Of a stretch of DNA of 64,000 nucleotides, positions 47,742 to 55,227 are shown piece after piece. The stretch's first letter is position 1, and every line of letters begins with the position of its first letter. Source of the DNA: Altererythrobacter sp. CAU 1644 (GTDB taxonomy: Bacteria > Pseudomonadota > Alphaproteobacteria > Sphingomonadales > Sphingomonadaceae); assembly GCF_029623755.1 (NCBI RefSeq), contig NZ_CP121106.1, positions 310,001 to 374,000 on the forward strand. The letters are read 5' to 3'. The notes below the pieces were generated by a model that was not told the DNA's origin, ran no database searches, and saw nothing but the letters and a program-made list of their open reading frames with translations. A program made the translations under genes and the position numbers.

Positions 47742-47871
47742 GATCATCTCCCGCAATGGGGATTTTCGCTCTGGCGACCCCGCCCTTGCTCCAAAACCCC
47801 AGTCCCAAGTCACTGTTGATAAGCGCTGACCTTGCTCAAGGCAAACCGGGCGCAGGAATTATTGGCGGAGC

Positions 47872-47905
47872 AAAAAGGGGCGGGAGAGACCCCTCCTCCC
47901 GCCCC
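47872..47905 (-). terminator. Rho-independent terminator of the second metzincin-like gene
   Basis: GGGGCGGGAG pairs with CTCCCGCCCC over a 9-base loop; on the minus strand it is followed by TTTTTGC. It lies 46 bases beyond the stop at 47951. Confidence 0.82.
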
Positions 47906-47950
47906 GATGCGGCCCTGGCGCGACCCAAGGGCAACGGTTGATTCAGCCGA

Positions 47951-48817
47951 TCAGTGTTCGTGATCGTGGTCGGGTCCCTTGTCGGGTGCCCAAGTGACAT
48001 GCGTGACGAATTTCACGCCCGCGACATCGCGGACGAAAACGTGCGGTTTCCCGTTCGGAAGGTAATCGACCGGGCGCCCCCAGTGTTCGGGCGTGTTGCC
48101 GACCGGAGGCAGGGTGAACTTGTTCTTGCCCTTGCCACCGCCGGATCCCCCGCCCTTGCCGCCGCCCTTGCCCTTGCCGCCGCCACCGCTGCCGCCATCG
48201 GTCCCGCCGCCGCCGTCAGTTCCGCCGCCACCGGCGTACATGATCTGCAACTGCTCGTAGTCGTGGTAGTCGGGATGTTCGTTGTCGGCAGGCCAACTCG
48301 TGTATTCCATGCACGAATTAGTGGCATCGGTACCGAAGTTCTCGTTCTGATGGGCGAGCCCGTAGTCGTGGCCGATTTCCTGACAGGTCACCAGTTGGCG
48401 CCAGCTGTAAGTGTTGTACCGCTCCTGCAGGAAGTAATAATCGTTGAGCTTGGTCGTGCCCGCAACGATCTTGCCCCCGGAAAGCGCGATGCTGGCCAGT
48501 CCCAGCCAGCCATTCGAGCCATAATTGTCGTTGCAGACCTGGATCGTGCCGCTGACAAAACTGCAGGAGGTATTGTTGCCATAGGCCATTGGCGCTTCGA
48601 TCGCCGGTGAAAGATTCCAATCGTATGCTGCTTCCTCGACGTGCGCCCGCCAATTGACATCGGTATTGTCGACGATCACCGCATCGACCGGGTTCACCCC
48701 GTCATAGGACCAGGCATAACTCCCCCACCAGTGATGCGCCTGTGCGGTCGGCACCGCGAGTCCAGCCCCCAAGGCTGCGACAGCCGCTCCAGCAGAATAT
48801 AGCCGCTTCGAAATCAT
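47951..48817 (-). CDS. Exported metzincin-like protein with altered zinc motif (copy 2)
   Basis: 288 residues. Signal peptide about 1-27 (TAQAHH). TCQEIGHDYGLAHQNENFG has Gln146 where active metzincins have His, with E, H and H kept. NSCMEYTSWP follows. A glycine/lysine linker (GGGGTDGGGGTDG and so on) leads to a C-terminal module VGNTPEHWGRPVDYLPNGKPHVF that ends with VTHVTW and a His/Asp tail. It is about 210 bases upstream of copy 1, so a tandem duplication is likely. Function unknown. Confidence 0.8.
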   Translation of the reverse strand: MISKRLYSAGAAVAALGAGLAVPTAQAHHWWGSYAWSYDGVNPVDAVIVDNTDVNWRAHVEEAAYDWNLSPAIEAPMAYGNNTSCSFVSGTIQVCNDNYGSNGWLGLASIALSGGKIVAGTTKLNDYYFLQERYNTYSWRQLVTCQEIGHDYGLAHQNENFGTDATNSCMEYTSWPADNEHPDYHDYEQLQIMYAGGGGTDGGGGTDGGSGGGGKGKGGGKGGGSGGGKGKNKFTLPPVGNTPEHWGRPVDYLPNGKPHVFVRDVAGVKFVTHVTWAPDKGPDHDHEH

Positions 48818-49072
48818 TGCCTGGTCCCCTCGGTCTTTCCCGGATCAGGGGTTCGACCAGTGAAGGCTAATTCCAGCTGAAATTTGATGACTGACATCGA
48901 TGGCTAATGTCGATGCAAGTATGATCATAAGCCAGGGAGAATCGGGTAAGTTCTGTGTTTACAGGTACTTGGGCAATAGGGACGAATTTGGCACGAGATC
49001 GTCATCAACCATGGAAATCGCCGGGCTCAACGCGAGCGGATGAATCATTGGCCAACGGAAGCTTGAAGATCG

Positions 49073-49387
49073 CTACGTTTCGCAGGCCGCCAGGAGCTCG
49101 GTCAATTCCTCCTCGAGCGCTTCCTCCGCTTCAACGTTGTCCGGCTCCTCGACGCTGCGGTCCCACTTCTCGTCATATTCCGCCTGCGCACTGACGCAAT
49201 CCTCGCTGGGCTCGTCTGTCGTCGGCTCCACTTCGTCTGCGTCATCCTCCTGCTCAGCCCTTTGCTCCAAGGCAACGGAGGCGATCTCTTCCGCCTGGTC
49301 GTCGGCATACTTGTTGAGAGCAACGGCGACCGCAGCAATGATCAGCGCAATGAGCAAGATGCCCAACAATCGACCCGGTCCGCGCAT
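49073..49387 (-). CDS. Small membrane protein with acidic tail, unknown function
   Basis: 104 residues. A membrane helix (about 7-24) is followed by a very acidic region with repeated Glu/Asp (EQEDDADEVEPTTDEPSEDC, EAEEALEEELTEL) and two cysteines. No homologous family recognised. It sits immediately downstream of pspF on the same strand, 24 bases after its stop, so it may be co-transcribed with pspF. Confidence 0.6.
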   Translation of the reverse strand: MRGPGRLLGILLIALIIAAVAVALNKYADDQAEEIASVALEQRAEQEDDADEVEPTTDEPSEDCVSAQAEYDEKWDRSVEEPDNVEAEEALEEELTELLAACET

Positions 49388-49411
49388 GCAACCCTGACCC
49401 TTCTCTTACCT

Positions 49412-50452
49412 CTACTCGCTCGCCTCGATCAGGCCATGCTTCTTGATGCAATGGCGCAACTGGTCATAGCTCAATCCCAACGCCTTGGCAGTCTGCCTCT
49501 GGTTCCACCGATGCCTGCCCAGCGCATGCTCGACTATCGTCCGCTCATGCTCGTCTACCGCAGCGCGCAGATCGTCAATCGAGTCGTAATCGGGTGCTGC
49601 GGCTGAGGCCGCCCCGTTACTCACCATTGCGCTCGCAGAGGCATCTGCCGATTTGCGGTGGTTAGGCACGAAAGGTTTCCAAGGGCTTTCGAATGGATCG
49701 AACTGGGCATAGCCGATCGGCTGGCCGGGATCGTCCCAGCGATAGACCGCGCGCTCGACGACGTTACGCAGTTCGCGAACATTGCCGGGCCATTCGTGCT
49801 TCTCGAGCTCGTTCGCGACATGCGGCGCGAAACCCGGCCAGTCATGCCAGTCGAGTTCGGCTGCCATGCGGCGCCCGAAGTAATCGGCGAGCACGGGGAT
49901 ATCGCCCTCCCTCACCCGCAAGGGCGGCAGTGTGATGACCTCGAAGCTCAATCGGTCGAGCAGGTCGGCACGGAATTCGCCGCGATCGGCCAGCGCGGGC
50001 AGATCGTCATTCGTCGCAGCGACGATCCGCACATCGACCCGGATCGGACGCGAAGATCCGATGCGCGTAACCTCGCCATATTCTACCGCGCGGAGTAACC
50101 GCTCTTGCGCGCCCATCGAAAGAGTGCCCAATTCGTCGAGAAATAGCGTGCCTTTGTCGGCTTCCTCGAACCTTCCGACCCGCGCCTTGGTAGCACCGGT
50201 AAACGCACCTGCCTCGTGACCGAACAGTTCCGCTTCGATCAGCGTTTCGGGAAGCGCGGCGCAGTTCATGACCACCAGCGGCTCGTCCCAGCGGGTTGAG
50301 AGGCGATGAAGACGTTCGGCGATGAGTTCCTTACCCGTTCCTCGCTCGCCGATCACCAGCACGGGGCGGTTCATCGGGGCGGCGCGCGAGGCACGCTCGA
50401 CCGCATCAAGAAAAGCGCCCGACTGGCCGATAAACTGGTTATCCCGTTCCAT
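49412..50452 (-). CDS. pspF: Phage-shock transcriptional activator PspF
   Basis: 346 residues from ATG 50452 (an upstream TTG at 50479 is in frame). AAA+ sigma-54 activator: Walker A VIGERGTGKELIAERLH, the GAFTGA loop in HEAGAFTGATKARVGRF, LFLDELGTLSMGAQERLLRAVEYGEV, then RNVVERAVYRW. C-terminal Fis-type helix-turn-helix RQTAKALGLSYDQLRHCIKKHGL. No receiver domain, as in PspF. It drives the divergent pspA operon at the sigma-54 promoter; PspA is the expected inhibitor. Confidence 0.95.
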   Translation of the reverse strand: MERDNQFIGQSGAFLDAVERASRAAPMNRPVLVIGERGTGKELIAERLHRLSTRWDEPLVVMNCAALPETLIEAELFGHEAGAFTGATKARVGRFEEADKGTLFLDELGTLSMGAQERLLRAVEYGEVTRIGSSRPIRVDVRIVAATNDDLPALADRGEFRADLLDRLSFEVITLPPLRVREGDIPVLADYFGRRMAAELDWHDWPGFAPHVANELEKHEWPGNVRELRNVVERAVYRWDDPGQPIGYAQFDPFESPWKPFVPNHRKSADASASAMVSNGAASAAAPDYDSIDDLRAAVDEHERTIVEHALGRHRWNQRQTAKALGLSYDQLRHCIKKHGLIEASE

Positions 50453-50553
50453 TGACCAATCTATAGTGAAAATTCCCAATTCTTGGCAATACCTACCTTT
50501 TCGGAATTTTAATCTATCTCGTAATACACTGTTACTACATGGTTTTTACAGTT

Positions 50554-50569
50554 TGGCACACCCCTTGCT
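50554..50569 (+). promoter_or_regulatory. Sigma-54 promoter of the psp operon
   Basis: TTGGCACACCCCTTGCT: the GG at -24 and GC at -12 have the required spacing (TGGCAC-N5-TTGC). It lies 35 bases before the first small gene and 100 bases from pspF. An imperfect inverted repeat GTAATA...TTACTAC at 50521-50538 could be the PspF site. Confidence 0.85.
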
Positions 50570-50603
50570 GAATGATGAACGAAACACAAGGGAGTTTGAG
50601 AAC

Positions 50604-50756
50604 ATGTACAATCGCCGCTTCTTCCAGACCAAGCTGGGACAGGCTGCTCTCGCGAGCATCGCGGCGATGGCCGCCTTCGTGGCCCTCTCCACGCAGATGC
50701 ATGCGAGCCCGGCCTTTGCGTCGGCGCCTCAACATGAACTCGTTGAGATCGCATGA
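50604..50756 (+). CDS. Small exported or membrane peptide, first gene of the psp operon
   Basis: 50 residues: YNRRFFQTKLGQAALASIAAMAAF then VALSTQMHASPAFASAPQ. A basic N-terminus, a hydrophobic helix and a cleavable AxA-type site make it look secreted or membrane-inserted. A ribosome site AAGGGAG lies a few bases upstream. The stop overlaps the pspA-frame start as ATGA. It is too short for most gene finders. No known homologue recognised. Confidence 0.7.
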   Translation: MYNRRFFQTKLGQAALASIAAMAAFVALSTQMHASPAFASAPQHELVEIA

Positions 50757-51685
50757 CCAAGCCTACACCTAATACCGAAATTGGGCCGGAGCGCTCAGTC
50801 CCCTCTGATACCCCCCCCGGAGGCGCTTCTTCCAGTCCCAGCGCTTCCGCTCCGGCCCAAACCCCTCCCGGCAAGCGCATCTCGCGCCTCGATGCCGAAA
50901 TAGAAAAGCTGCGCCGCAGCCCAACACCAACCCAGGCGCAAGGTACCAGCGCCGAACGCCAGCGTGACGACGCTTTCATCAATGGAGTAGCCTTCATGGG
51001 CATTTTCAGCCGCACTCGCGATATCATCGCTGCCAACTTCAACGACATGCTCGACAAGGCCGATGACCCGGCCAAGATGATCCGCATGATCATCCTCGAG
51101 ATGGAGGAGACGCTGGTTGAGGTGCGCGCCAGCGCGGCCCGCACGATCGCAGACCAGAAGGAAATGCACCGCCACACCGTCAAGCTCGACAAGCTCCAGG
51201 CCGACTGGGGCGAGAAGGCGCAGCTGGCGTTGAGCAAGGATCGTGAAGACCTTGCCCGTGCAGCGCTGGTCGAGAAGAAGAAAGCGGCCGACATGGCCGA
51301 CCAGCTGAAGCAGGAAATCGCGGTGCTCGACGATGCATTGCGCGCCTACGAGGCCGACATTCAGAAGCTGCAGCATCGCCTTCGCGAAGCCCGCAGCCGC
51401 CAGACCGCCATCGCCGCGCGCCTCGAAAGCGCCGAGAACCGCGTCAAACTGCGCACGCTGATGAGCACCGAGCGGACCGACGAGGCGCTCGCCCGTTTCG
51501 ACCAGCTCGAACGCCGGGTCGATTACGCCGAAGGCCGCGCCGAAGCGCTAAGCATTGCCGACCAGTCGGGCAAGCCGAGCCTGTCCGACGAGATCGCCGC
51601 GCTCGAAGGCGCGGACCAGATCGATGACGAACTTGAACAGATGAAGAAGGCGCTGGGAAAGAATAGCGCCGAGAAGGAGGGCTAA
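50753..51685 (+). CDS. pspA: Phage-shock protein A (with optional N-terminal extension)
   Basis: Frame of 310 residues from ATG 50753 (ATGA overlap with the small upstream gene). The normal PspA start MGIFSRTRDIIAANFNDML is an internal ATG at 50996, which has GGAG eight bases before it. The extension of 81 residues is Pro/Ser-rich and then KRISRLDAEIEKLRR. Core PspA features: MIRMIILEMEETLVEVRASAARTIADQKEM and coiled coils to the end. PspA binds membrane to stabilise it and inhibits PspF. Two isoforms may be made. Confidence 0.9.
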   Translation: MTKPTPNTEIGPERSVPSDTPPGGASSSPSASAPAQTPPGKRISRLDAEIEKLRRSPTPTQAQGTSAERQRDDAFINGVAFMGIFSRTRDIIAANFNDMLDKADDPAKMIRMIILEMEETLVEVRASAARTIADQKEMHRHTVKLDKLQADWGEKAQLALSKDREDLARAALVEKKKAADMADQLKQEIAVLDDALRAYEADIQKLQHRLREARSRQTAIAARLESAENRVKLRTLMSTERTDEALARFDQLERRVDYAEGRAEALSIADQSGKPSLSDEIAALEGADQIDDELEQMKKALGKNSAEKEG

Positions 51686-51689
51686 GACC

Positions 51690-51986
51690 GTGGAAGAAAT
51701 GTTCATCATACCCATGGTTGTGATCGGACTTCCGTGGCTGATCCTGCATTACATCACCCGCTGGAAAACCGCCGCGACCATCACCACCGACGATGAAGTG
51801 CTGCTGGACGAGCTCTATCAGCTTGCCAAGCGCCTCGACGAACGGATGGACACGGTCGAACGCCTGGTCGCGAGCGACAACCCCGAGTTCCAGCCCAAGC
51901 GCCTGATCGCCGACCAGGAACGCGACAATCTGCAGTTGCGCGAGCTTGAGAACCTGCTTGCCGAGAAGAAAGGAAGTGCACGATGA
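51690..51986 (+). CDS. pspB: Phage-shock protein B
   Basis: 98 residues from a GTG at 51690, nine bases after GGAGG; an ATG nine bases later is possible. One membrane helix (about 6-22, PMVVIGLPWLILHY) followed by a cytosolic coiled coil, LLDELYQLAKRLDERMDTVERLVASDNPEF. PspB and PspC form the membrane sensor that frees PspF by taking PspA. The tail overlaps pspC. Its RLDERMDTVERLV segment resembles the module in the six genes further downstream. Confidence 0.9.
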   Translation: MEEMFIIPMVVIGLPWLILHYITRWKTAATITTDDEVLLDELYQLAKRLDERMDTVERLVASDNPEFQPKRLIADQERDNLQLRELENLLAEKKGSAR

Positions 51987-52360
51987 ATAGCCCCCGCACG
52001 ACGCTGTACCGCGACAAGTTCAACGCGAAACTGATGGGCGTCTGTTCCGGCATCGCGGACTACACCGGGGTTAATACCTTCTGGGTCCGCCTTGGCGCGC
52101 TGCTCCTCATCCCGATGACGAGCGGCATGGTGATCCCGGCCTACTTCATCGCCGGCATCCTGCTGAACAAGAAGCCCGCCAATCTCTACGTCGACAAGGA
52201 CGAACAGCAGTATTGGCAGCGAGTCCGGCAGAGTCCCAAGCGCACCGCCAGGGAGATCCGCGCCCGCTTCCGCGACGTGGATCGTCGGCTGGCCGATGTC
52301 GAGACCTACTACGTCTCGAGCAATCCGCGACTGAATGCCGAAATCGAGCGCCTGCGCTGA
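51983..52360 (+). CDS. pspC: Phage-shock protein C
   Basis: 125 residues. FNAKLMGVCSGIADYTGVNTFWVRLG and TSGMVIPAYFIAGILLNKKP are the PspC domain with one membrane helix. The C-terminal 50 residues, REIRARFRDVDRRLADVE then LNAEIERLR, are coiled coil and again match the recurring module. Starts within the pspB stop (ATGA). Confidence 0.92.
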   Translation: MNSPRTTLYRDKFNAKLMGVCSGIADYTGVNTFWVRLGALLLIPMTSGMVIPAYFIAGILLNKKPANLYVDKDEQQYWQRVRQSPKRTAREIRARFRDVDRRLADVETYYVSSNPRLNAEIERLR

Positions 52361-52384
52361 GCCTGGAAGGGGAGGGACTGAATT

Positions 52385-52699
52385 ATGGATGCCGGATTTC
52401 TAGCACTTCTCATTCCGATTATCGGTGTGTCCATTCCGATCGTCGCGATCTGGTCGAAACATCGCCAGAAGATGATGGAGATGCAAATCGGGGCCACGGC
52501 TGAAGCCAGCGCTGAAAAGGCTGCGCAATACGCGAGCCAGATCCAGCGGCTCGAAGACCGGGTCCAGGTGCTCGAACGGATTGTGACCGATCGCGGCTAT
52601 GACGTCGCAACCCAGATCGAGGCGCTGCGCGACACGCGCCAGGTTGAAGAGGCTGGCAGCGGCGTGCCGCTCGAGATCGCCAAGAAGGAGACCGCGTGA
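52385..52699 (+). CDS. Psp-operon membrane/coiled-coil protein 1
   Basis: 104 residues. N-terminal membrane segment (about 5-24, FLALLIPIIGVSIPIVAIW), then a helix with DRVQVLERIVTDRGY and TQIEALRD (about 58-85) and a short tail. The ribosome site is GGGGAGGGA upstream of 52385. The family is unnamed; similar small proteins follow psp genes in sphingomonads by my recollection. Stop overlaps the next gene (GTGATG). Confidence 0.72.
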   Translation: MDAGFLALLIPIIGVSIPIVAIWSKHRQKMMEMQIGATAEASAEKAAQYASQIQRLEDRVQVLERIVTDRGYDVATQIEALRDTRQVEEAGSGVPLEIAKKETA

Positions 52700-53043
52700 T
52701 GGATTGGGGGAGCCCTGTTTTTGTCCTGGCGATCATCGCACTGAGCTACTCGTGCTGGCTGGTGAATAACTGGATCCGCGCGAAGAATGGCTACGCTCTC
52801 GAGAACGAGTGGGGTGGCACGACTGAAAAATCCAACACTGTAGAAGCGCAACAGCTCCGCGCTGAAAATCGCGAACTGCTCAAGAAGCTGGACACCATGC
52901 AAGACCGCATGATCGTGCTCGAAAAGATTGTCACTGACCGCGGCTACAGCCTTTCCGAAGAAATCGAAGCACTGCGCGACAAGCGCGGCGACGAGACCGG
53001 CAGCGTGATGTCGCTCGATTTCTCGAACAAGGAAACTGCATAA
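52699..53043 (+). CDS. Psp-operon membrane/coiled-coil protein 2
   Basis: 115 residues from ATG 52699 (a GTG three bases earlier is in frame). A membrane helix (about 7-25) is followed by NNWIRAKNGYALENEWG and the coiled-coil module QDRMIVLEKIVTDRGYSLSEEIEALRD. Neighbouring copy 3 has NTWIRVRNGYPLESSWG in the same place, showing direct gene duplication. Confidence 0.72.
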   Translation: MDWGSPVFVLAIIALSYSCWLVNNWIRAKNGYALENEWGGTTEKSNTVEAQQLRAENRELLKKLDTMQDRMIVLEKIVTDRGYSLSEEIEALRDKRGDETGSVMSLDFSNKETA

Positions 53044-53360
53044 TGGATTTCGGAATTATCACCCCCGCCGTGATGGGCATCGGCGTCGTCAGCATGTCGA
53101 TCGCTTGGGTGGTCAACACCTGGATTCGCGTACGCAACGGCTATCCGCTGGAAAGCAGCTGGGGCAAGCCGATTTATCCGCAAAAGAACGATGAGTCGAT
53201 CGAGCGGGTCAAGCTACTCAGCCAGGAGAATGCTCAACTGCGCGCCGAGCTCGGCTCGTTGAAAGATCGGCTCGCCAATGTCGAGCGCATCGTGACCGAT
53301 AGCGGCTATCAGCTGACGCACGAGATCGACCGGCTGCGCGAAGAGAAGGAGGTCAACTGA
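53043..53360 (+). CDS. Psp-operon membrane/coiled-coil protein 3
   Basis: 105 residues. Membrane helix (about 8-26), NTWIRVRNGYPLESSWGKP, then KDRLANVERIVTDSGYQLTHEIDRLRE. Closest to protein 2 and probably its tandem duplicate. Start overlaps the previous stop (TAATGG). Confidence 0.72.
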   Translation: MDFGIITPAVMGIGVVSMSIAWVVNTWIRVRNGYPLESSWGKPIYPQKNDESIERVKLLSQENAQLRAELGSLKDRLANVERIVTDSGYQLTHEIDRLREEKEVN

Positions 53361-53665
53361 TGGACTTTGAACTTCTCATCATCTTCGGCTTCATCCTGAT
53401 CGCGGCCTCGATGCTGCTCTCCTTTGCCAAGAAGGCACATCTGAGAACGATCATGCACGAAGAGCGCAAGCTGGAGCTGCTCGCCCGCGCCGAAGAGGCC
53501 AAGGGCGGAAAAGGCGGTGAAACCTACCGCAAACTCGAAGAGCGTGTTCGCGTGCTCGAGCGGATCGCCACCGACAGCAACCATGCGCTGGCAACGCAGA
53601 TCGAACAGCTGCGCGACCTGCACGAGCTGGATGGCATTGAATCCCAGAAGGAAGTTGCACGATGA
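53360..53665 (+). CDS. Psp-operon membrane/coiled-coil protein 4
   Basis: 101 residues. N-terminal membrane helix FELLIIFGFILIAASMLLS, a basic linker with many Lys/Glu, then EERVRVLERIATDSNHALATQIEQLRD. The module is the same as in proteins 1-3. Start overlaps the previous stop by one base (TGATG). Confidence 0.72.
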   Translation: MDFELLIIFGFILIAASMLLSFAKKAHLRTIMHEERKLELLARAEEAKGGKGGETYRKLEERVRVLERIATDSNHALATQIEQLRDLHELDGIESQKEVAR

Positions 53666-53934
53666 GCAGTTGGGCAATCGTCGCGGTCGTCGCAATAGCT
53701 GTCTGGGGTATCGTCCAGGCGATCAAAGCGCGGCACGGGATCACCACCGACAAGGACGGCAACCAACACCGCGTAGTCGAAGAAGACCAGGAAACGCGCA
53801 AGGAGATCGAAGCCCTGCGTGAGAGGATCCAGGTGCTCGAACGGATCGCCACCGACGGCAATTCGCTCGACGCCACCGAAACCAAACGCATCGCAACCGA
53901 GATCGAAGCCCTGCGCGACAAGCAGGACAGTTAG
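53662..53934 (+). CDS. Psp-operon membrane/coiled-coil protein 5
   Basis: 90 residues. Membrane helix SSWAIVAVVAIAVWGIVQAI, a polar linker, then REIQVLERIATDG-like repeat LRERIQVLERIATDGNSL and a second TEIEALRDKQDS. Starts by ATGA overlap with protein 4. Confidence 0.7.
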   Translation: MSSWAIVAVVAIAVWGIVQAIKARHGITTDKDGNQHRVVEEDQETRKEIEALRERIQVLERIATDGNSLDATETKRIATEIEALRDKQDS

Positions 53935-53980
53935 GTTCAATTCGAGGCCCAGTGCCGAGGTTCAAGGAGGACATGAGGAA

Positions 53981-54214
53981 ATGTTCGAACCAGCATTCAT
54001 CATCGCGGCAGCATCGCTGATCGGCCTGTGTGTGGTCGCCTTCGCGATGCTCAAGGGATGGCAAGATTGGCTCGCGCTGAAGCAGCGCGAACTCGACAGC
54101 CATGCGCACGAGGTCGAAGGCGGCGTCGGCGTAGGTGCTGCGCGGATTGAAATCGCCGACCTCAAGGAGCGGATCAAGAAGCTCGAGGCGATCGCCAGCG
54201 GGGTAGACCTTTGA
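53981..54214 (+). CDS. Psp-operon membrane/coiled-coil protein 6 (short)
   Basis: 77 residues from ATG 53981, GAGG upstream. Membrane helix FIIAAASLIGLCVVAFAML, then a helix ending LKERIKKLEAIASGVDL, a truncated version of the repeated module. Its stop overlaps the next small gene as TTGA. Confidence 0.68.
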   Translation: MFEPAFIIAAASLIGLCVVAFAMLKGWQDWLALKQRELDSHAHEVEGGVGVGAARIEIADLKERIKKLEAIASGVDL

Positions 54215-54387
54215 CTGTCGTCCGAACCGACGCCGCGCGAGCGGGCATCGGCCTCGGCAGCGCGATTGCAGTCGCGATCTCGTGGAGCCTCCACAAGTCG
54301 ATCATCTGGGCCATTGTCCACGGGGTCTTCAGCTGGTTCTATGTGATCTATTATGCGTTTACCCGCGAAGGCGGATTGTCGGGCTGA
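54211..54387 (+). CDS. Small membrane protein at the end of the psp operon
   Basis: 58 residues from a TTG start that overlaps the previous stop (TTGA): LTVVRTDAARAGIGLGSAIA then AVAISWSLHKSIIWAIVHG and FSWFYVIYYAFTREGG. Two hydrophobic segments with a His, Trp-rich middle. No family named by me; the TTGA overlap and co-linear position make it a likely member of the operon. It is short enough to be missed by annotation pipelines. Confidence 0.65.
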   Translation: MTVVRTDAARAGIGLGSAIAVAISWSLHKSIIWAIVHGVFSWFYVIYYAFTREGGLSG

Positions 54388-54428
54388 AGTGTTGGACGCG
54401 GCGGCATTCCCTCGCTAGTGGCGCGGCC

Positions 54429-54836
54429 ATGCGCACCCTCGACGACATCCTTGCAGAGTATGAATTCCTCGAAGGCGACGAACGCTATCGCCTGCTGATA
54501 GAGCTTGGCCGGGAACTCGATGACATGCCGGCTGCGCTCAAGACCGATGCCACGCTTGTGCGCGGCTGTTCGGCACAGGTCTGGGTCTATCCAACCGGCG
54601 ATGCGGCAAAGCTGCACTTCCTCGCCGACAGCAACGCAGCAATCACCAAGGGTATTGTCGCGCTGGTGATATCTGCAGTTCAGGATCGACCGGCTAATGA
54701 AGTCGCCAACATGGATATCTCCCAGGTTCTCGCCCCATTCGACCTCAGGAATCAGCTTTCCTCCAATCGCACGCAGGGCGTCCCCAACATGATTGCGCTG
54801 GTCAAGGAACACGCCGCCAGGATCGCTGCCGGCTAG
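54429..54836 (+). CDS. sufE: Sulfur acceptor protein SufE
   Basis: 135 residues from ATG 54429. YRLLIELGRELDDMP, the sulfur-carrying Cys in LVRGCSAQVWVYP near residue 49, and IVALVISAVQDRPANEVANM match SufE. It receives persulfide from the cysteine desulfurase SufS for iron-sulfur cluster assembly. No suf partner genes are adjacent, so here it is a detached copy. Confidence 0.93.
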   Translation: MRTLDDILAEYEFLEGDERYRLLIELGRELDDMPAALKTDATLVRGCSAQVWVYPTGDAAKLHFLADSNAAITKGIVALVISAVQDRPANEVANMDISQVLAPFDLRNQLSSNRTQGVPNMIALVKEHAARIAAG

Positions 54837-54846
54837 GATGCATTCG

Positions 54847-55200
54847 ATGGTGATGCGGCCACTCTACAGCGCCCTGGGCTTGATCGCCGTCGGTCTCGGC
54901 ATCGTCGGCGCATTCCTGCCGATCATGCCGACAGTGCCGTTCCTGCTGCTGGCGGTCTATTTCTTTGCTCGCAGCAATCCGGAGTGGGAAAAGAAGATTC
55001 TCGACCATCCGACCTGGGGCCCGCAGGTCAAGGACTGGCGCGAGCGCCGCGCCATCAGCCGCCGGGCGAAGACCATGGCGATCGGCGCCATGGCGACTGG
55101 CGCGGTGTTCACCTGGTATACGCTCGGCTCGCCCTGGTACTGGATTTCGATAGCCATTCTCGTAATCGCCGGTAGCTGGATCGCGACGCGGAACGAGTAG
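54847..55200 (+). CDS. YbaN-like DUF454 membrane protein
   Basis: 117 residues from ATG 54847 with AGGAT upstream; ATG 54838 is another option. Membrane hairpin (LIAVGLGIVGAFLPIMPTVPFLLLA), a cytoplasmic loop with FFARSNPEWEKKILDHP, then RAISRRAKTMAIGAMA and a second hairpin. DUF454 proteins are inner-membrane proteins of unknown function. Follows sufE by 10 bases, so co-transcription is likely. Confidence 0.85.
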   Translation: MVMRPLYSALGLIAVGLGIVGAFLPIMPTVPFLLLAVYFFARSNPEWEKKILDHPTWGPQVKDWRERRAISRRAKTMAIGAMATGAVFTWYTLGSPWYWISIAILVIAGSWIATRNE

Positions 55201-55227
55201 CGGGTTCGGGTTTGAGGCGACCGTCCC

